From Bacteroidota bacterium (lineage in GTDB: Bacteria > Bacteroidota > Bacteroidia > Bacteroidales > DTGW01): a stretch of DNA of 64,000 nt. The stretch spans positions 1 through 64,000 of the forward strand of contig JAKPQD010000227.1 in NCBI GenBank assembly GCA_029572965.1. The letters are read 5' to 3'. Within the stretch, counting starts at the first letter, position 1. Every line of letters starts with the position of its first letter. A program made the translations under genes and the position numbers. This document shows, piece by piece, positions 10,344 through 19,149 of the stretch. The notes below the pieces were generated by a model. The model was not told where the DNA came from. It searched no databases and was given only the letters and a program-made list of their open reading frames with translations.

Positions 10344-11426
10344 TCAAGAATTCTCACGTAAAGCAACCATTTTAACTACTTGTGCTGCAATTTGGTCTAA
10401 TGGTATAATTTTATCTGCAGCTCCGAGCTTTATGGCTTCATTGGGCATACCAAAAACTACACATGATTTTTCGTCCTGTGCTACAGTTGAAGCTCCTGCT
10501 TCTTTCATTTCCAAAAGCCCACGGGCCCCATCATCTCCCATACCGGTCATAATTACCCCAATGGCATTATTGCCTGCATAACGGGCTGTTGATCTGAATA
10601 ATACATCTACTGATGGCCGATGTCTGTTTACAAGCGGGCCATCTTTAACCTCTACATAATATCTTGCCCCGCTTCTTTTTAAAAGCATATGGTGGTTCCC
10701 GGGGGCAATAAGTGCCCTGCCCCTGATAACACTATCGTTATTTTCTGCTTCTTTTACTGTTATTTTACAAATTTCATTCAAACGATTGGCAAACGACCGG
10801 GTAAAAAATTCAGGCATGTGCTGAACGATAACAATACCGGGGCAATCAATAGGCATTCCTTGCAAAAAGATCTGCAATGCCTCTGTTCCTCCTGTAGAAG
10901 CTCCTACAGCAACAACTGTTTCTGTGGTTTTTATCATGGCTGTCGGGGCCTTAACAATAGGAATTACAGCATCAGCTGATAACTTAGGGGCAACAGTAAT
11001 TTCGCTATATGTTTTACGTTTGATTTTTGAAAGGGCTGCAGCTTTAACAGCATCACAAATACGTATCCTTGATTCTTCAATAAACTGCTTGGTATTCATC
11101 TGAGGCTTGGTAATAATTTCTACCGCGCCATATTCAAGGGCTTTCATCCCTGTTTCGGTACCCTCAGAAGTTAAACTTGAGATAACAACCACTGGAATAG
11201 GATGTTGTGACATTATTTTTTTTAGGAAAGTAAGCCCATCCATTCTTGGCATTTCAATGTCAAGGGTAATAACATCAGGTACTTCTGACTGGATTTTTTT
11301 TGCGGCAAAAAACGGATCTGAGGCTGCTCCCATTACTTCAATCTGTGAGTCTGATTCAAGTATTGTTGTAAGGGTTTGACGCACCACAGCCGAATCATCT
11401 ACTATTAAAACCTTTATTCGCCTCAT
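10344..11426 (-). CDS. cheB: Chemotaxis methylesterase/deamidase CheB
   Basis: CheB removes methyl groups from, and can deamidate, chemoreceptor glutamates. The 360-residue protein has an N-terminal receiver domain (Asp10, Asp11, Asp56 in TLDIEMP, Lys108 region) joined by a linker to the esterase domain. The catalytic triad is readable as Ser177 (GASTGG), His203 (QHMP) and Asp299 (TGMGDDGA). It follows cheD by 22 bases in block A. With cheR four genes upstream, this gives a complete adaptation module for the two MCPs in the window. Confidence 0.96.
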   Translation of the reverse strand: MRRIKVLIVDDSAVVRQTLTTILESDSQIEVMGAASDPFFAAKKIQSEVPDVITLDIEMPRMDGLTFLKKIMSQHPIPVVVISSLTSEGTETGMKALEYGAVEIITKPQMNTKQFIEESRIRICDAVKAAALSKIKRKTYSEITVAPKLSADAVIPIVKAPTAMIKTTETVVAVGASTGGTEALQIFLQGMPIDCPGIVIVQHMPEFFTRSFANRLNEICKITVKEAENNDSVIRGRALIAPGNHHMLLKRSGARYYVEVKDGPLVNRHRPSVDVLFRSTARYAGNNAIGVIMTGMGDDGARGLLEMKEAGASTVAQDEKSCVVFGMPNEAIKLGAADKIIPLDQIAAQVVKMVALRENS

Positions 11427-11448
11427 GATAGTTCCTTTAATGTTTACT

Positions 11449-11928
11449 CTATAAATGGTCTAAAGGGTTTGATTTTTGTATAAACTTCTGTTTTACTTCA
11501 AAGGTTTCAGTATTAAATAAGATTTTTCTACCAAGCTTTCCTCCAACACTTTGACCTACTATTGGTATTTTTAACTCTTCTAACATTTCGTGGGCCAGCT
11601 TTATATTGCGTGCCCCAATGTTAAACTGCGTAACCGTAGTCTCAATGACCTCCCCGCCTCCAAAAACTTTAGCCTTCAGGTTATTTCTGTCGCATCCAAG
11701 TGAAACCATTTTTTCTATAAGCTTCTCTATAGCTATATTACCGTATTTAGGAGAAGCCAAACCCTGACCATTCCACAAAGGCAGCATATAATGGTTAATT
11801 CCTCCAATCTGCAAATTTGCATCGTACAAGCAAACTGCCACGCAAGAGCCTAATATAGTTGTGACCAAATATGGCGACTTACTGGCAAAAAGCGATGCCG
11901 GATATAGAAAATGAACATTCTCTTCCAT
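11449..11928 (-). CDS. cheD: Chemoreceptor glutamine deamidase CheD
   Basis: CheD deamidates receptor glutamines and in some species works with CheC-type phosphatases. The protein has 159 residues from ATG 11928 (a TTG one codon earlier is less likely). The family motifs are [14 protein letters not shown], with nucleophile Cys29, and GGINHYMLP, with His46, followed by KVFGGG. It begins eight bases after the stop of the kinase-like gene upstream. No CheC or CheX partner is visible in the window. Confidence 0.93.
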   Translation of the reverse strand: MEENVHFLYPASLFASKSPYLVTTILGSCVAVCLYDANLQIGGINHYMLPLWNGQGLASPKYGNIAIEKLIEKMVSLGCDRNNLKAKVFGGGEVIETTVTQFNIGARNIKLAHEMLEELKIPIVGQSVGGKLGRKILFNTETFEVKQKFIQKSNPLDHL

Positions 11929-11939
11929 CAACCAGCAAT

Positions 11940-12836
11940 CTAAAATATTTCTTCATTGTCAAACAAAAACTCATTTCCATCGGCAGAGAAGCCGGCAATA
12001 TTGGTTTTGGCTTCTGGCACAGAAATGGTAAATGTTGCCCCTTTGTTTACTTCACTTTTTATGGTTATCTTACCTTGTAGTAAATCTATTACTGCTTTAT
12101 TGATAGATAACCCAAGCCCATGCCCCCTGTTCAACGAATTAATCCCCGAATCTAAGCGTTTGAACCTGTCAAATATTATTTTCTGGTTTGCTTCGGATAT
12201 ACCTGTCCCAAAGTCCTGAACAGACATAAATACTGTATCTCCTTCTTTCCATACCCTAACAATAATTTTGCTTGACTCGTAACTAAACTTAATGGCATTG
12301 CTTACCAGGTTAGCTAAAGCCAGCTTTATTTTTTCGGGATCGGTTTTAAAATAAAAAACTAACCCGTTGGCAGGTTTTATATCAAAATTCAGTTCTATAA
12401 CAATATTTTTTTTCTTCGATTCAATCCTGAAAGTGTCAATAACATTCTTGACTAAAGTCCGCAAATCTACATTTAGGATTTCAGGGTAAATTTCACCTGC
12501 TTCAATTTTGGCTGCCAAAAATATATTACGCAACTGAAAATCAAGATTAAACGCTTCTGAATGTATTAGGGCAACCATAGAAATAACTTTCTTCCAGTTT
12601 TCTTTCTTTACAGATAAGATACTTCTTGATAATCCTAAGATAGAGGTAAAAGGGTTTATTATTTCATTTGTTATATTAGATATAAAATGACTTTTTAAAG
12701 CCTCTGACTCTTCTAATTTTTTGTTAACTATTTTAAGTTCTTCGGTAAGCTCTTTCAACTCTTGAATAGTCTTTTTGTTTTCTTCAAATCTGCGTTGTAA
12801 CTCGTCTATTAATTCCTGGTCTGTAAGTTTACTCAT
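11940..12836 (-). CDS. Histidine-kinase-like protein with Asn at the phospho-acceptor site
   Basis: The 298-residue soluble protein starts with a coiled coil (about 8-46), then a HisKA-like helix pair and a full ATPase domain: N box LVSNAIKFS, G1 QDFGTGIS, F box FDRFKR, G2 GHGLGLSIN. In the H box the sequence is FISNITNEIINPF, so the position normally filled by the phosphorylated His is Asn57 (codon AAT at 12666-12668). Everything needed to bind ATP looks kept. It lies between cheR (48 bases before) and cheD (8 bases after), so it is co-transcribed with the adaptation enzymes. It could be an ATP-sensing scaffold or regulator rather than a kinase; no function is known to me. Confidence 0.75.
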   Translation of the reverse strand: MSKLTDQELIDELQRRFEENKKTIQELKELTEELKIVNKKLEESEALKSHFISNITNEIINPFTSILGLSRSILSVKKENWKKVISMVALIHSEAFNLDFQLRNIFLAAKIEAGEIYPEILNVDLRTLVKNVIDTFRIESKKKNIVIELNFDIKPANGLVFYFKTDPEKIKLALANLVSNAIKFSYESSKIIVRVWKEGDTVFMSVQDFGTGISEANQKIIFDRFKRLDSGINSLNRGHGLGLSINKAVIDLLQGKITIKSEVNKGATFTISVPEAKTNIAGFSADGNEFLFDNEEIF

Positions 12837-12883
12837 AAAAATATTTTTTTATCAGGGTTGCAATTTATTCAAAGTTAATAAAA

Positions 12884-13741
12884 TTATTCAATCTTAGAGA
12901 AAATTGTTGGCTTGATTTGCTTCAAAGGCAGGTGCATACCTGTAATCGACTCAGAATGGCCTAAAAAGAAATGCCCTCCGGGTTTGAGTTTGGAACAAAG
13001 CTTGGATATTACCTTTTCCTGGGTCTCCCTATCAAAATATATCAACACGTTTCTACAAAAAATAACGTCAAAATTTTCTTGTACCTGGTAATAATTATCC
13101 ATAAAATTGAGCCTTCCGAAAGAAACCTTTCGACGAAGCTCAGGGATAACACGTACTGTAGGGTTTGAGCGGTCTTTGCTTCTTAAAAAATATTTTTTTA
13201 AAATTGAAATAGGGATACCTTCTACCCTGTTTTCTTTGTATATGGCTTCATGAGCGCTCTTAAGGATACGCGTTGAAATATCAGTTCCTAAAATTGTATA
13301 ATCAATATTCGGATATTTTTGTTTAGCCTCTTCAATGGTTATGGCAATTGTATAAGGTTCTTCTCCACTCGAACATCCAGCACTCCATATAGTTAAAGGC
13401 ATTCGTGGGTTTGATGCAGCATAAGCAGGAATTACAACATCTGTAAGATATTCAAAATGAACCGGTTCTCTAAAAAAATCTGTTTTATTGGTACTCACAA
13501 CATCTATCATGTGAATCACTTCATTGTCCTGGCCTTCAGGACTAAAAACAAACTCTACGTAATCTTTAAATGTGGTAATATTTAATTCTCTAAGGCGTTT
13601 TTGCAGCCGGCTTTGAAGCATTATTTTCTTTACTGGCGGCATTTTTATTCCATAATGGCTATATATAAAATCGCTGAGACGCTTAAAATCATCATCTGAA
13701 AGCTTAGCCCTAAATATTTCATTTAACCTTTCAATTTGCAT
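12884..13741 (-). CDS. cheR: Chemoreceptor methyltransferase CheR
   Basis: CheR transfers methyl groups from S-adenosylmethionine to receptor glutamates. The 285 residues comprise the N-terminal helical domain (1-75) and the SAM-binding domain with TNKTDFFRE, the glycine-rich loop WSAGCSSGEEPYT, LGTDIS and the FCRNVLIYF strand-turn. No C-terminal pentapeptide-binding extension or TPR repeats are present. It starts 21 bases after the MCP stop, so receptor and methylase are probably made together. Confidence 0.96.
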   Translation of the reverse strand: MQIERLNEIFRAKLSDDDFKRLSDFIYSHYGIKMPPVKKIMLQSRLQKRLRELNITTFKDYVEFVFSPEGQDNEVIHMIDVVSTNKTDFFREPVHFEYLTDVVIPAYAASNPRMPLTIWSAGCSSGEEPYTIAITIEEAKQKYPNIDYTILGTDISTRILKSAHEAIYKENRVEGIPISILKKYFLRSKDRSNPTVRVIPELRRKVSFGRLNFMDNYYQVQENFDVIFCRNVLIYFDRETQEKVISKLCSKLKPGGHFFLGHSESITGMHLPLKQIKPTIFSKIE

Positions 13742-13762
13742 ACAGATTGATTTTCAATAACT

Positions 13763-15796
13763 TTAAAATATTTGTTCTTGTTTTGGTTGACGTTGTTGTC
13801 GTATGATAAATTTAGATTTTTGTCCATTAATTTTTACTTCTTTTCCGTTTATTTTTGATTTTTTTGTTTCAGCATCATTATATCTCTGCATTTCAATAGT
13901 TATATCTTCCGTAACCTGCTTTTTCATTTTCAAATCAGGATATTCAGGTGTGTATTTTGTGTTATTTTCAGTAATTTGTGTTTTGAATAAAGGTTTATTT
14001 GCCAATTCTATTGCATCTTCATGAGAAATATTGTTTACCTTATGCATTAAATTTATGCATAAATTCAATATCGCATCAATACGTTGCTTTATTTCGCCAG
14101 CATTTGTATTTTGTTCAGATTTTACATTTATATTTTTAGCAATAATAGTGTTATTTTGCTCATGCCTGGCCAAACTATCATTGAGTGAGCCCACTATGTT
14201 TTTGGTTTTTTCGAGACTGGCCATATACAGGTTGTTAATGTCCTGAGCGGCAGCATTACTTATTTCAGCTAAGCGACGGACTTCGGCTGCAACAACAGAA
14301 AAACCTCGTCCATGCTCACCTGCCCTTGCTGCTTCTATAGATGCATTGAGGGCAAGAATGTTTGTCTGAAAAGCAATATCTGTAATAACTTTTACTTTTT
14401 CTTCTATCAAGGCCATGGTACTCATGGTATCCGCAGCCATTTGATTGCAATGTTTTACAGAATCTATATTATTGTCTTGTTGTTTTGACCACTGGTCAAT
14501 ATTTTTTAATTTATTATCATTCAAAAGCTCATATTTTTCAACATTATCTTTCAACACTTCCAGCTGTTCCTTCTGCTTTTTGAGGTTTTGCCAAATTTCG
14601 TTTGTAACAATTTCATGGATTTTACTAAGCTCTTTTTGCTTGTCAGCACTAACAATTTCATTCTTTTTGAAAATATCCATCTTTTCTGCTATTGTTGTTA
14701 AAGCCGAATAAAGTTGGAACTGATATTTAGAAAGATGCTCTTCTACATTTTCAGCAGTATTCCCCTGCGACAATGCAAGTGCATAAGCTGCTCCACGTTC
14801 TACAGAACGGGCATAACCATTTGAAACCCAAATAAAAACAACAATTAACACTAACAAAGCAATGCCTGCCAATAAAATAGCCATCAAAATGCTAAGCTGC
14901 ACCTGGCCTCCTGCTTCTGAAAGTAATCTGTTGGTTAAATTTGTGAGTTTTTCATTCGTTTCGGTTAATGAATGCTCAAAAGCAAGGTTTTTGTTCAGCA
15001 GTATTTCTTTGCTTTGTGTTACATCTGTCATTAACTGTGCATACCTCACAAGAACAGCATTTAGCGAATCACTATTTAGCTGTAACTGTTTTATAACAAC
15101 AGTTTTGGAAGCATATCCACTTGAAAGACTATTATTATAAAAACTTTTAAGACCTTCTAACAATTTCAAGGCAAAAAGAACCTGAAAATGATTGAGGTTT
15201 TGCCCATTGGCAAAAGCTTCGTATATAGTATTTAGGTCTTTCGAATAATTGATTATCGCAAGACAAGTATTTACGCGATATTTCATTTGAATATCATTGG
15301 CAGAATTATTTCCTGCAATAACGCTGTTGCACACTTCATCAACTTTTGCCTTTTTATCCATAAATGATTTATGCAAAAGCTTTACAGAATCCTCAACAGC
15401 AGCAAATTTTGAGATGTAGCTTTTATATGATTCATAATCAGCTTTAAAATTAGAAAAATCAGCATCTAACTGAAAATCTAAATTTGAATATTGAGACTTT
15501 TGTTGCTTTTTAACAATATCAATTAAAGGTATTACTTTTTTTTCAATAGAATCTGCAATAATGTTTTCTGAGAAACCATTATTTGCAGATTGACTAAGAA
15601 TTTTATCCCTGAATTGCCGGTTGTAAACAAGCAGTTTTTCGATCTCTGTCTTAACAGGCAATAAAGACTGGTCAACATGTTCAACATTTTTTTGTAATGA
15701 AAACATATAAAATACTGCTAACACAACTATTGGGAACAATAAAAATCCAGATATAACAAGGAAAAAATTTAATTTTTTGCGAAAGTGGAGGTTCAT
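13763..15796 (-). CDS. Methyl-accepting chemotaxis protein
   Basis: From ATG 15796 the receptor has 677 residues. An N-terminal membrane helix (about 10-32) is followed by a helical periplasmic region of roughly 280 residues, a second helix rich in Leu/Ile/Val, a HAMP-like linker and the cytoplasmic hairpin. The tip is clear: [19 protein letters not shown] followed by [16 protein letters not shown]. The C-terminus ends in a long basic, Lys/Gln-rich tail with no CheR-binding pentapeptide that I recognise. The longer 716-residue reading starts at TTG and lacks support. It heads block A; the ligand is unknown. Confidence 0.9.
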   Translation of the reverse strand: MNLHFRKKLNFFLVISGFLLFPIVVLAVFYMFSLQKNVEHVDQSLLPVKTEIEKLLVYNRQFRDKILSQSANNGFSENIIADSIEKKVIPLIDIVKKQQKSQYSNLDFQLDADFSNFKADYESYKSYISKFAAVEDSVKLLHKSFMDKKAKVDEVCNSVIAGNNSANDIQMKYRVNTCLAIINYSKDLNTIYEAFANGQNLNHFQVLFALKLLEGLKSFYNNSLSSGYASKTVVIKQLQLNSDSLNAVLVRYAQLMTDVTQSKEILLNKNLAFEHSLTETNEKLTNLTNRLLSEAGGQVQLSILMAILLAGIALLVLIVVFIWVSNGYARSVERGAAYALALSQGNTAENVEEHLSKYQFQLYSALTTIAEKMDIFKKNEIVSADKQKELSKIHEIVTNEIWQNLKKQKEQLEVLKDNVEKYELLNDNKLKNIDQWSKQQDNNIDSVKHCNQMAADTMSTMALIEEKVKVITDIAFQTNILALNASIEAARAGEHGRGFSVVAAEVRRLAEISNAAAQDINNLYMASLEKTKNIVGSLNDSLARHEQNNTIIAKNINVKSEQNTNAGEIKQRIDAILNLCINLMHKVNNISHEDAIELANKPLFKTQITENNTKYTPEYPDLKMKKQVTEDITIEMQRYNDAETKKSKINGKEVKINGQKSKFIIRQQRQPKQEQIF

Positions 15797-15950
15797 TGTT
15801 TTACGTATTAAATTGAGCGACAATAAATTTAGAGTTTTTTTTCGAAACAAGGCCTTTCTATCGAAATTTTTTGACCGAACATATTTTTTTAGATAAAAAT
15901 AAACTCTCAACAAAGTTTCATCTAATACATAATTTATTCTAATAATAATT

Positions 15951-15958
15951 TAAATTTG
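15951..15958 (+). promoter_or_regulatory. Bacteroidota -7 box (TAAATTTG)
   Basis: TAAATTTG matches the -7 consensus and lies 20 bases before the ATG of the small ORF at 15979. No TTG is found at the usual -33 spacing. The same 180-base gap must hold the promoter of MCP block A on the other strand, which I could not identify. Confidence 0.3.
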
Positions 15959-15978
15959 AAGAATTATAAGAAGTTTAT

Positions 15979-16215
15979 ATGCATTTAAAAACAGTTGCAA
16001 TACATAGCAGAAATACCTTCTGGTCAAGCCGCGACCAGTTGGACGAACTTGGCGTTGATGCTGAAGATTTGGCCAGGGAAATAGAAACAAAATGTAATGA
16101 GCTTGAAAAAGATGGATACAAAGTAATCAAAATAGTACCCATCAATTCGGGCAATCAAGTGGCAGGCTCTGGGGCGCATTATACCGAAAGTGTGCTTGTT
16201 GTAGCACAAAAATAA
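15979..16215 (+). CDS. Small conserved-looking protein of unknown function
   Basis: A 78-residue acidic soluble protein with no signal peptide. It reads as strand (LKTVAIHSR), amphipathic helix (AEDLAREIETKCNELEKDG), then two strands (YKVIKIVPI and ESVLVVAQ), an alpha/beta layout resembling small DUF4177-type proteins. I do not recognise the family with certainty. It has a plausible promoter and its own ATG, diverges from the MCP block and precedes purE by 97 bases. Confidence 0.55.
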   Translation: MHLKTVAIHSRNTFWSSRDQLDELGVDAEDLAREIETKCNELEKDGYKVIKIVPINSGNQVAGSGAHYTESVLVVAQK

Positions 16216-16312
16216 ACCTACATTTTTGAAAATTTTGTGCCGGGACAATACAGAATGTTGTTGTCTTGTGTAGATATTGCTTATTTTTTTGAAATTTGCA
16301 AACAAAAAAATT

Positions 16313-16783
16313 ATGGGAAAGTTAGTTATCATTATGGGTTCTAAGGCTGATATGGATTGGTCTCAAAAAATAGCTGATGCAGCAGTAAAGCTTGGGATGG
16401 AAGTAGCCATGCGTATTGCTTCGGCCCACAAAGTACCCCTGAGGTGCTATGAAATACTGAAAGAATATGAAAAAGAGAATCCGGTATTTGTTACTGTTGC
16501 AGGACGAAGCAATGCTTTGAGTGGATTTGCTGATGCTCAAACTCATTGCCCAGTAATAGCTTGTCCTCCTTACGGTGATAAATTTGCAGGCAATGATATT
16601 TACTCAAGTTTCAGGATGCCATCGGGTGTTGCGCCAATGTTAATCACTGAACCAGACAACGCAGCACTGGCAGCAGCCAAAATATTTGGTATTACAAATG
16701 CCAATATCCGCAAAAAAATTATCGAATTCCAGGAAAGTCAACGTAAGAAGCTTATCGACGACGACACACAACTCCTCAAGTAA
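16313..16783 (+). CDS. purE: Class II PurE, phosphoribosylaminoimidazole (AIR) carboxylase
   Basis: This step of purine synthesis makes CAIR. The 156-residue protein carries MGSKADM, RIASAHKVP, VTVAGRSNALSG and CPPYGDKFAG. The AGRSNAL stretch and IYSSFRMPSG resemble the PurE half of animal PAICS, the class II enzyme that uses AIR and CO2 directly. They differ from the AGGAAHL of class I N5-CAIR mutases. The expected consequence is that PurK is not needed; none lies in the window. ATG 16313 is preferred over a 12-residue upstream extension. The Sua5-type gene follows 11 bases later. Confidence 0.9.
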   Translation: MGKLVIIMGSKADMDWSQKIADAAVKLGMEVAMRIASAHKVPLRCYEILKEYEKENPVFVTVAGRSNALSGFADAQTHCPVIACPPYGDKFAGNDIYSSFRMPSGVAPMLITEPDNAALAAAKIFGITNANIRKKIIEFQESQRKKLIDDDTQLLK

Positions 16784-16794
16784 ATAAAACATTG

Positions 16795-17769
16795 ATGATT
16801 CCTTACGGAAATGATATTGAAAAGGCTGCTCAAATTATCAAAGCAGGTGGTTTAGTAGCCTTTCCTACCGAAACAGTATATGGATTGGGAGCTTCGGCAT
16901 TTAACAAAGTGGCTGTAGCCCGTATCTTTGAAGTCAAACAAAGGCCTTCGTTTGACCCGTTAATTGTACATATTTCATCTATAGACCAGCTCAATATGCT
17001 GTTCGAATCACCCATCGAGCCTTTGGTTTATAAACTTGCCGAGCTATTTTGGCCGGGGCCATTGACTATTGTGCATAAAAAGAAAGCAGGGGTACCCGAC
17101 ATCATCACTTCGGGGCTTGATACTGTTGCTGTACGCATGCCATCACACACAACTGCGCGAAAATTAATTGAACTTGCCGAGATACCAATAGCAGCGCCAA
17201 GTGCCAACCGATTTGGACGAATAAGCCCAACCAAACCTCAACATGTACAAAAACAACTTACCGGAGTTGAGTATCTACTTACCAGTGATGAAGCTGTAAA
17301 GATTGGTATTGAGTCCACAGTAGTTGCTATAGATGGCGATACCTGCAACATATTACGCCCAGGGGCTATTACACTGGAACACCTGACTAATAATGGAATT
17401 AAAGCCGAATCCAACAAAGAAAAAGCATCTAAAGCCCTTTCATCGCCAGGTTTACTTAAAAGCCACTATGCCCCTTTGAAACCTTTGTATATGTTTTCCA
17501 GGTTGCCGGAAACATTCCCTTCAAATTCTGGTATAATAGTACATAGCAATAAATACAACCTTCCTGATAATATAAAAACAGCTATCACTTCAGATAACAA
17601 CACAATGACAGAAATTGCTGCCAACTTATTCGAGTCATTGCACCAAATGGAAGACGACCCTTCTATAGATAATATATTTATTGAAGTTGTTGAAAAGAAT
17701 GGTATTGGAATTGCCATTATGGACAGGGTACAAAAAGCTGCATTTCATACAGAACAAAGGTATTTATAA
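16795..17769 (+). CDS. Threonylcarbamoyl-AMP synthase, Sua5 type
   Basis: This enzyme makes threonylcarbamoyl-adenylate for the t6A37 modification of ANN-decoding tRNAs. The 324 residues hold the YrdC domain (FPTETVYGLGASA, KQRPSFDPLIVHI, APSANRFGRISPT) followed by SPGLLKSHYAP, the linker that marks long Sua5 proteins, and a C-terminal Sua5 domain. The first ATG at 16795 is chosen; a TTG one codon earlier is possible. It lies close behind purE and ends before a hairpin terminator at 17904. Confidence 0.93.
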   Translation: MIPYGNDIEKAAQIIKAGGLVAFPTETVYGLGASAFNKVAVARIFEVKQRPSFDPLIVHISSIDQLNMLFESPIEPLVYKLAELFWPGPLTIVHKKKAGVPDIITSGLDTVAVRMPSHTTARKLIELAEIPIAAPSANRFGRISPTKPQHVQKQLTGVEYLLTSDEAVKIGIESTVVAIDGDTCNILRPGAITLEHLTNNGIKAESNKEKASKALSSPGLLKSHYAPLKPLYMFSRLPETFPSNSGIIVHSNKYNLPDNIKTAITSDNNTMTEIAANLFESLHQMEDDPSIDNIFIEVVEKNGIGIAIMDRVQKAAFHTEQRYL

Positions 17770-17903
17770 TTTGATACGCATAAAACTGATTTTGATATTC
17801 CGGTAGCTAACGGGAGTTTGTGTTTACAAAATATTCTTTTAACCCAAATTAAAGTTACTAAAGATAAAAAAGTAACCCGTAACTATCAAGTTTTTTGCTA
17901 TTT

Positions 17904-17940
17904 AAAATGCTTTGCACCTATCGGAAAATGCAAAGCGTTT
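17904..17940 (+). terminator. Hairpin terminator after the Sua5-type gene
   Basis: GCTTTGCA (17909-17916) pairs with TGCAAAGC (17929-17936). Flanking AAAA and TTTT extend the stem to 13 pairs with one mismatch. It ends the purE and Sua5-type gene pair. The same GCTTTGCA stem recurs at 39261-39293. Confidence 0.55.
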
Positions 17941-17971
17941 TGCGATAAATCTTCTTTTCATACTACCTTTG
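17940..17971 (+). promoter_or_regulatory. Promoter of the YggS-type gene
   Basis: TTG (17940-17942), a 21-base spacer and TACCTTTG (17964-17971) match the Bacteroidota -33/-7 pattern. The ATG lies 20 bases downstream. The -33 overlaps the 3' edge of the preceding hairpin. Confidence 0.55.
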
Positions 17972-17991
17972 CAAGGTAAAACATAGCTATT

Positions 17992-18654
17992 ATGATTGCC
18001 GAAAATATAAAACATATTATAAACTCCATTCCTTCTGACGTACAGCTTGTAGCTGTTTCAAAAACCAAACCAAACGCCGATATCATTGAAGCCTACCATG
18101 TTGGCCAACGCTTGTTTGGCGAAAACAAGGTGCAGGAGCTGGTTGCAAAATATGAGTCGCTGCCCAAAGATATACAATGGCATTTTATAGGGCATTTGCA
18201 AAGCAACAAAGTAAAGTACATTGCCCCTTTTGTATCTCTCATTCATTCGGTGGACAGCCTGAAGCTGTTGCAAATTATCAACAAAGAGGCCGAGAAATGT
18301 GGCAGGACAATACCCTGTTTGCTACAAGTGCATATTGCCAAAGAAGAAACCAAATTTGGCCTCGATCAAACCGAGTTAAATCAATTAATAGAAGAGTCTG
18401 GTAATTTGAAAAACGTTTGCATTTGCGGGTTTATGGGGATGGCCACCAACACAGACGATATGAACATCGTCCGCAACGAGTTCAGAGAATTAAAACGCCT
18501 ATTTGACACCGCCAAAAGCAAGTATTTTAACCAAAGCAGTTCGTTCAATACCTTATCAATGGGCATGTCTGGCGATTACAAAATAGCCATTGAAGAAGGT
18601 TCCACCATGATACGCCTGGGAAGCACTATTTTTGGCGAACGCATTTATCATTGA
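17992..18654 (+). CDS. YggS-family pyridoxal phosphate homeostasis protein
   Basis: The 220-residue single-domain protein resembles the N-terminal barrel of alanine racemase and binds PLP without known catalysis. The PLP lysine is expected at Lys24 in AVSKTKP. Family motifs FGENKVQEL, WHFIGHLQSNKV, SLIHSVDS, FGLDQTEL and LSMGMSGDYKIAIEEG are all present. Its last seven bases overlap the convergent acetyltransferase gene, so the two share no spacer or terminator. Confidence 0.95.
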   Translation: MIAENIKHIINSIPSDVQLVAVSKTKPNADIIEAYHVGQRLFGENKVQELVAKYESLPKDIQWHFIGHLQSNKVKYIAPFVSLIHSVDSLKLLQIINKEAEKCGRTIPCLLQVHIAKEETKFGLDQTELNQLIEESGNLKNVCICGFMGMATNTDDMNIVRNEFRELKRLFDTAKSKYFNQSSSFNTLSMGMSGDYKIAIEEGSTMIRLGSTIFGERIYH

Positions 18655-19148
18655 TTCAAAGGCTTAGCCATTATATAATCATCCATTACATAATCGCAGC
18701 CAATATCAAATACTTCGCTTCGTTCTTTGATAAAACCAGCTTTCAGATAGGCTTTTATGGCCTTCTCGTTATTTTTGTTTACCGTAAGGTATAATTTAGA
18801 AGCTCCAGTTTTCTTAGCTTCACCCTCAACATATTGCAAAGTCTGCTGTCCATAGCCTTTTCCATGATATTCGAGCAAAATATATAATTTACTGAGCTTG
18901 ACAAAGTTTTCTTCTTTTTCATGGTGAAACGAAATAAAGCCAATGGCTTTACCATTAACTTCTACCAGTTCCCACCGGACACCGCTTTTCAGCTCTTTTT
19001 CAATTTGCTGCGTATTGTACATTTTTCGCAACATATAGTCTATTTGCTCATGGCTGATGATGCCCGGATAATGGCTTTGCCAAATGGTATAGGCCAAATC
19101 CTGCACCAATTCGAGGTCGTTCGTTGTAACTGTCCGAAATGTAACCAT
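18648..19148 (-). CDS. GNAT-family N-acetyltransferase
   Basis: The 166 residues fit one GNAT domain: N-terminal TIWQSHYPGIIS helix-turn, central strand AIGFISFH, then the acetyl-CoA loop in LEYHGKGYGQQTLQY and the C-terminal LTVNKNNEKAIKAYLKAGF. The substrate cannot be told from sequence; close relatives include protein and polyamine acetylases. It starts two bases past the stop of the LtaS-like gene, so the two are probably co-transcribed. Confidence 0.88.
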   Translation of the reverse strand: MVTFRTVTTNDLELVQDLAYTIWQSHYPGIISHEQIDYMLRKMYNTQQIEKELKSGVRWELVEVNGKAIGFISFHHEKEENFVKLSKLYILLEYHGKGYGQQTLQYVEGEAKKTGASKLYLTVNKNNEKAIKAYLKAGFIKERSEVFDIGCDYVMDDYIMAKPLNQ

Positions 19149-19149
19149 A

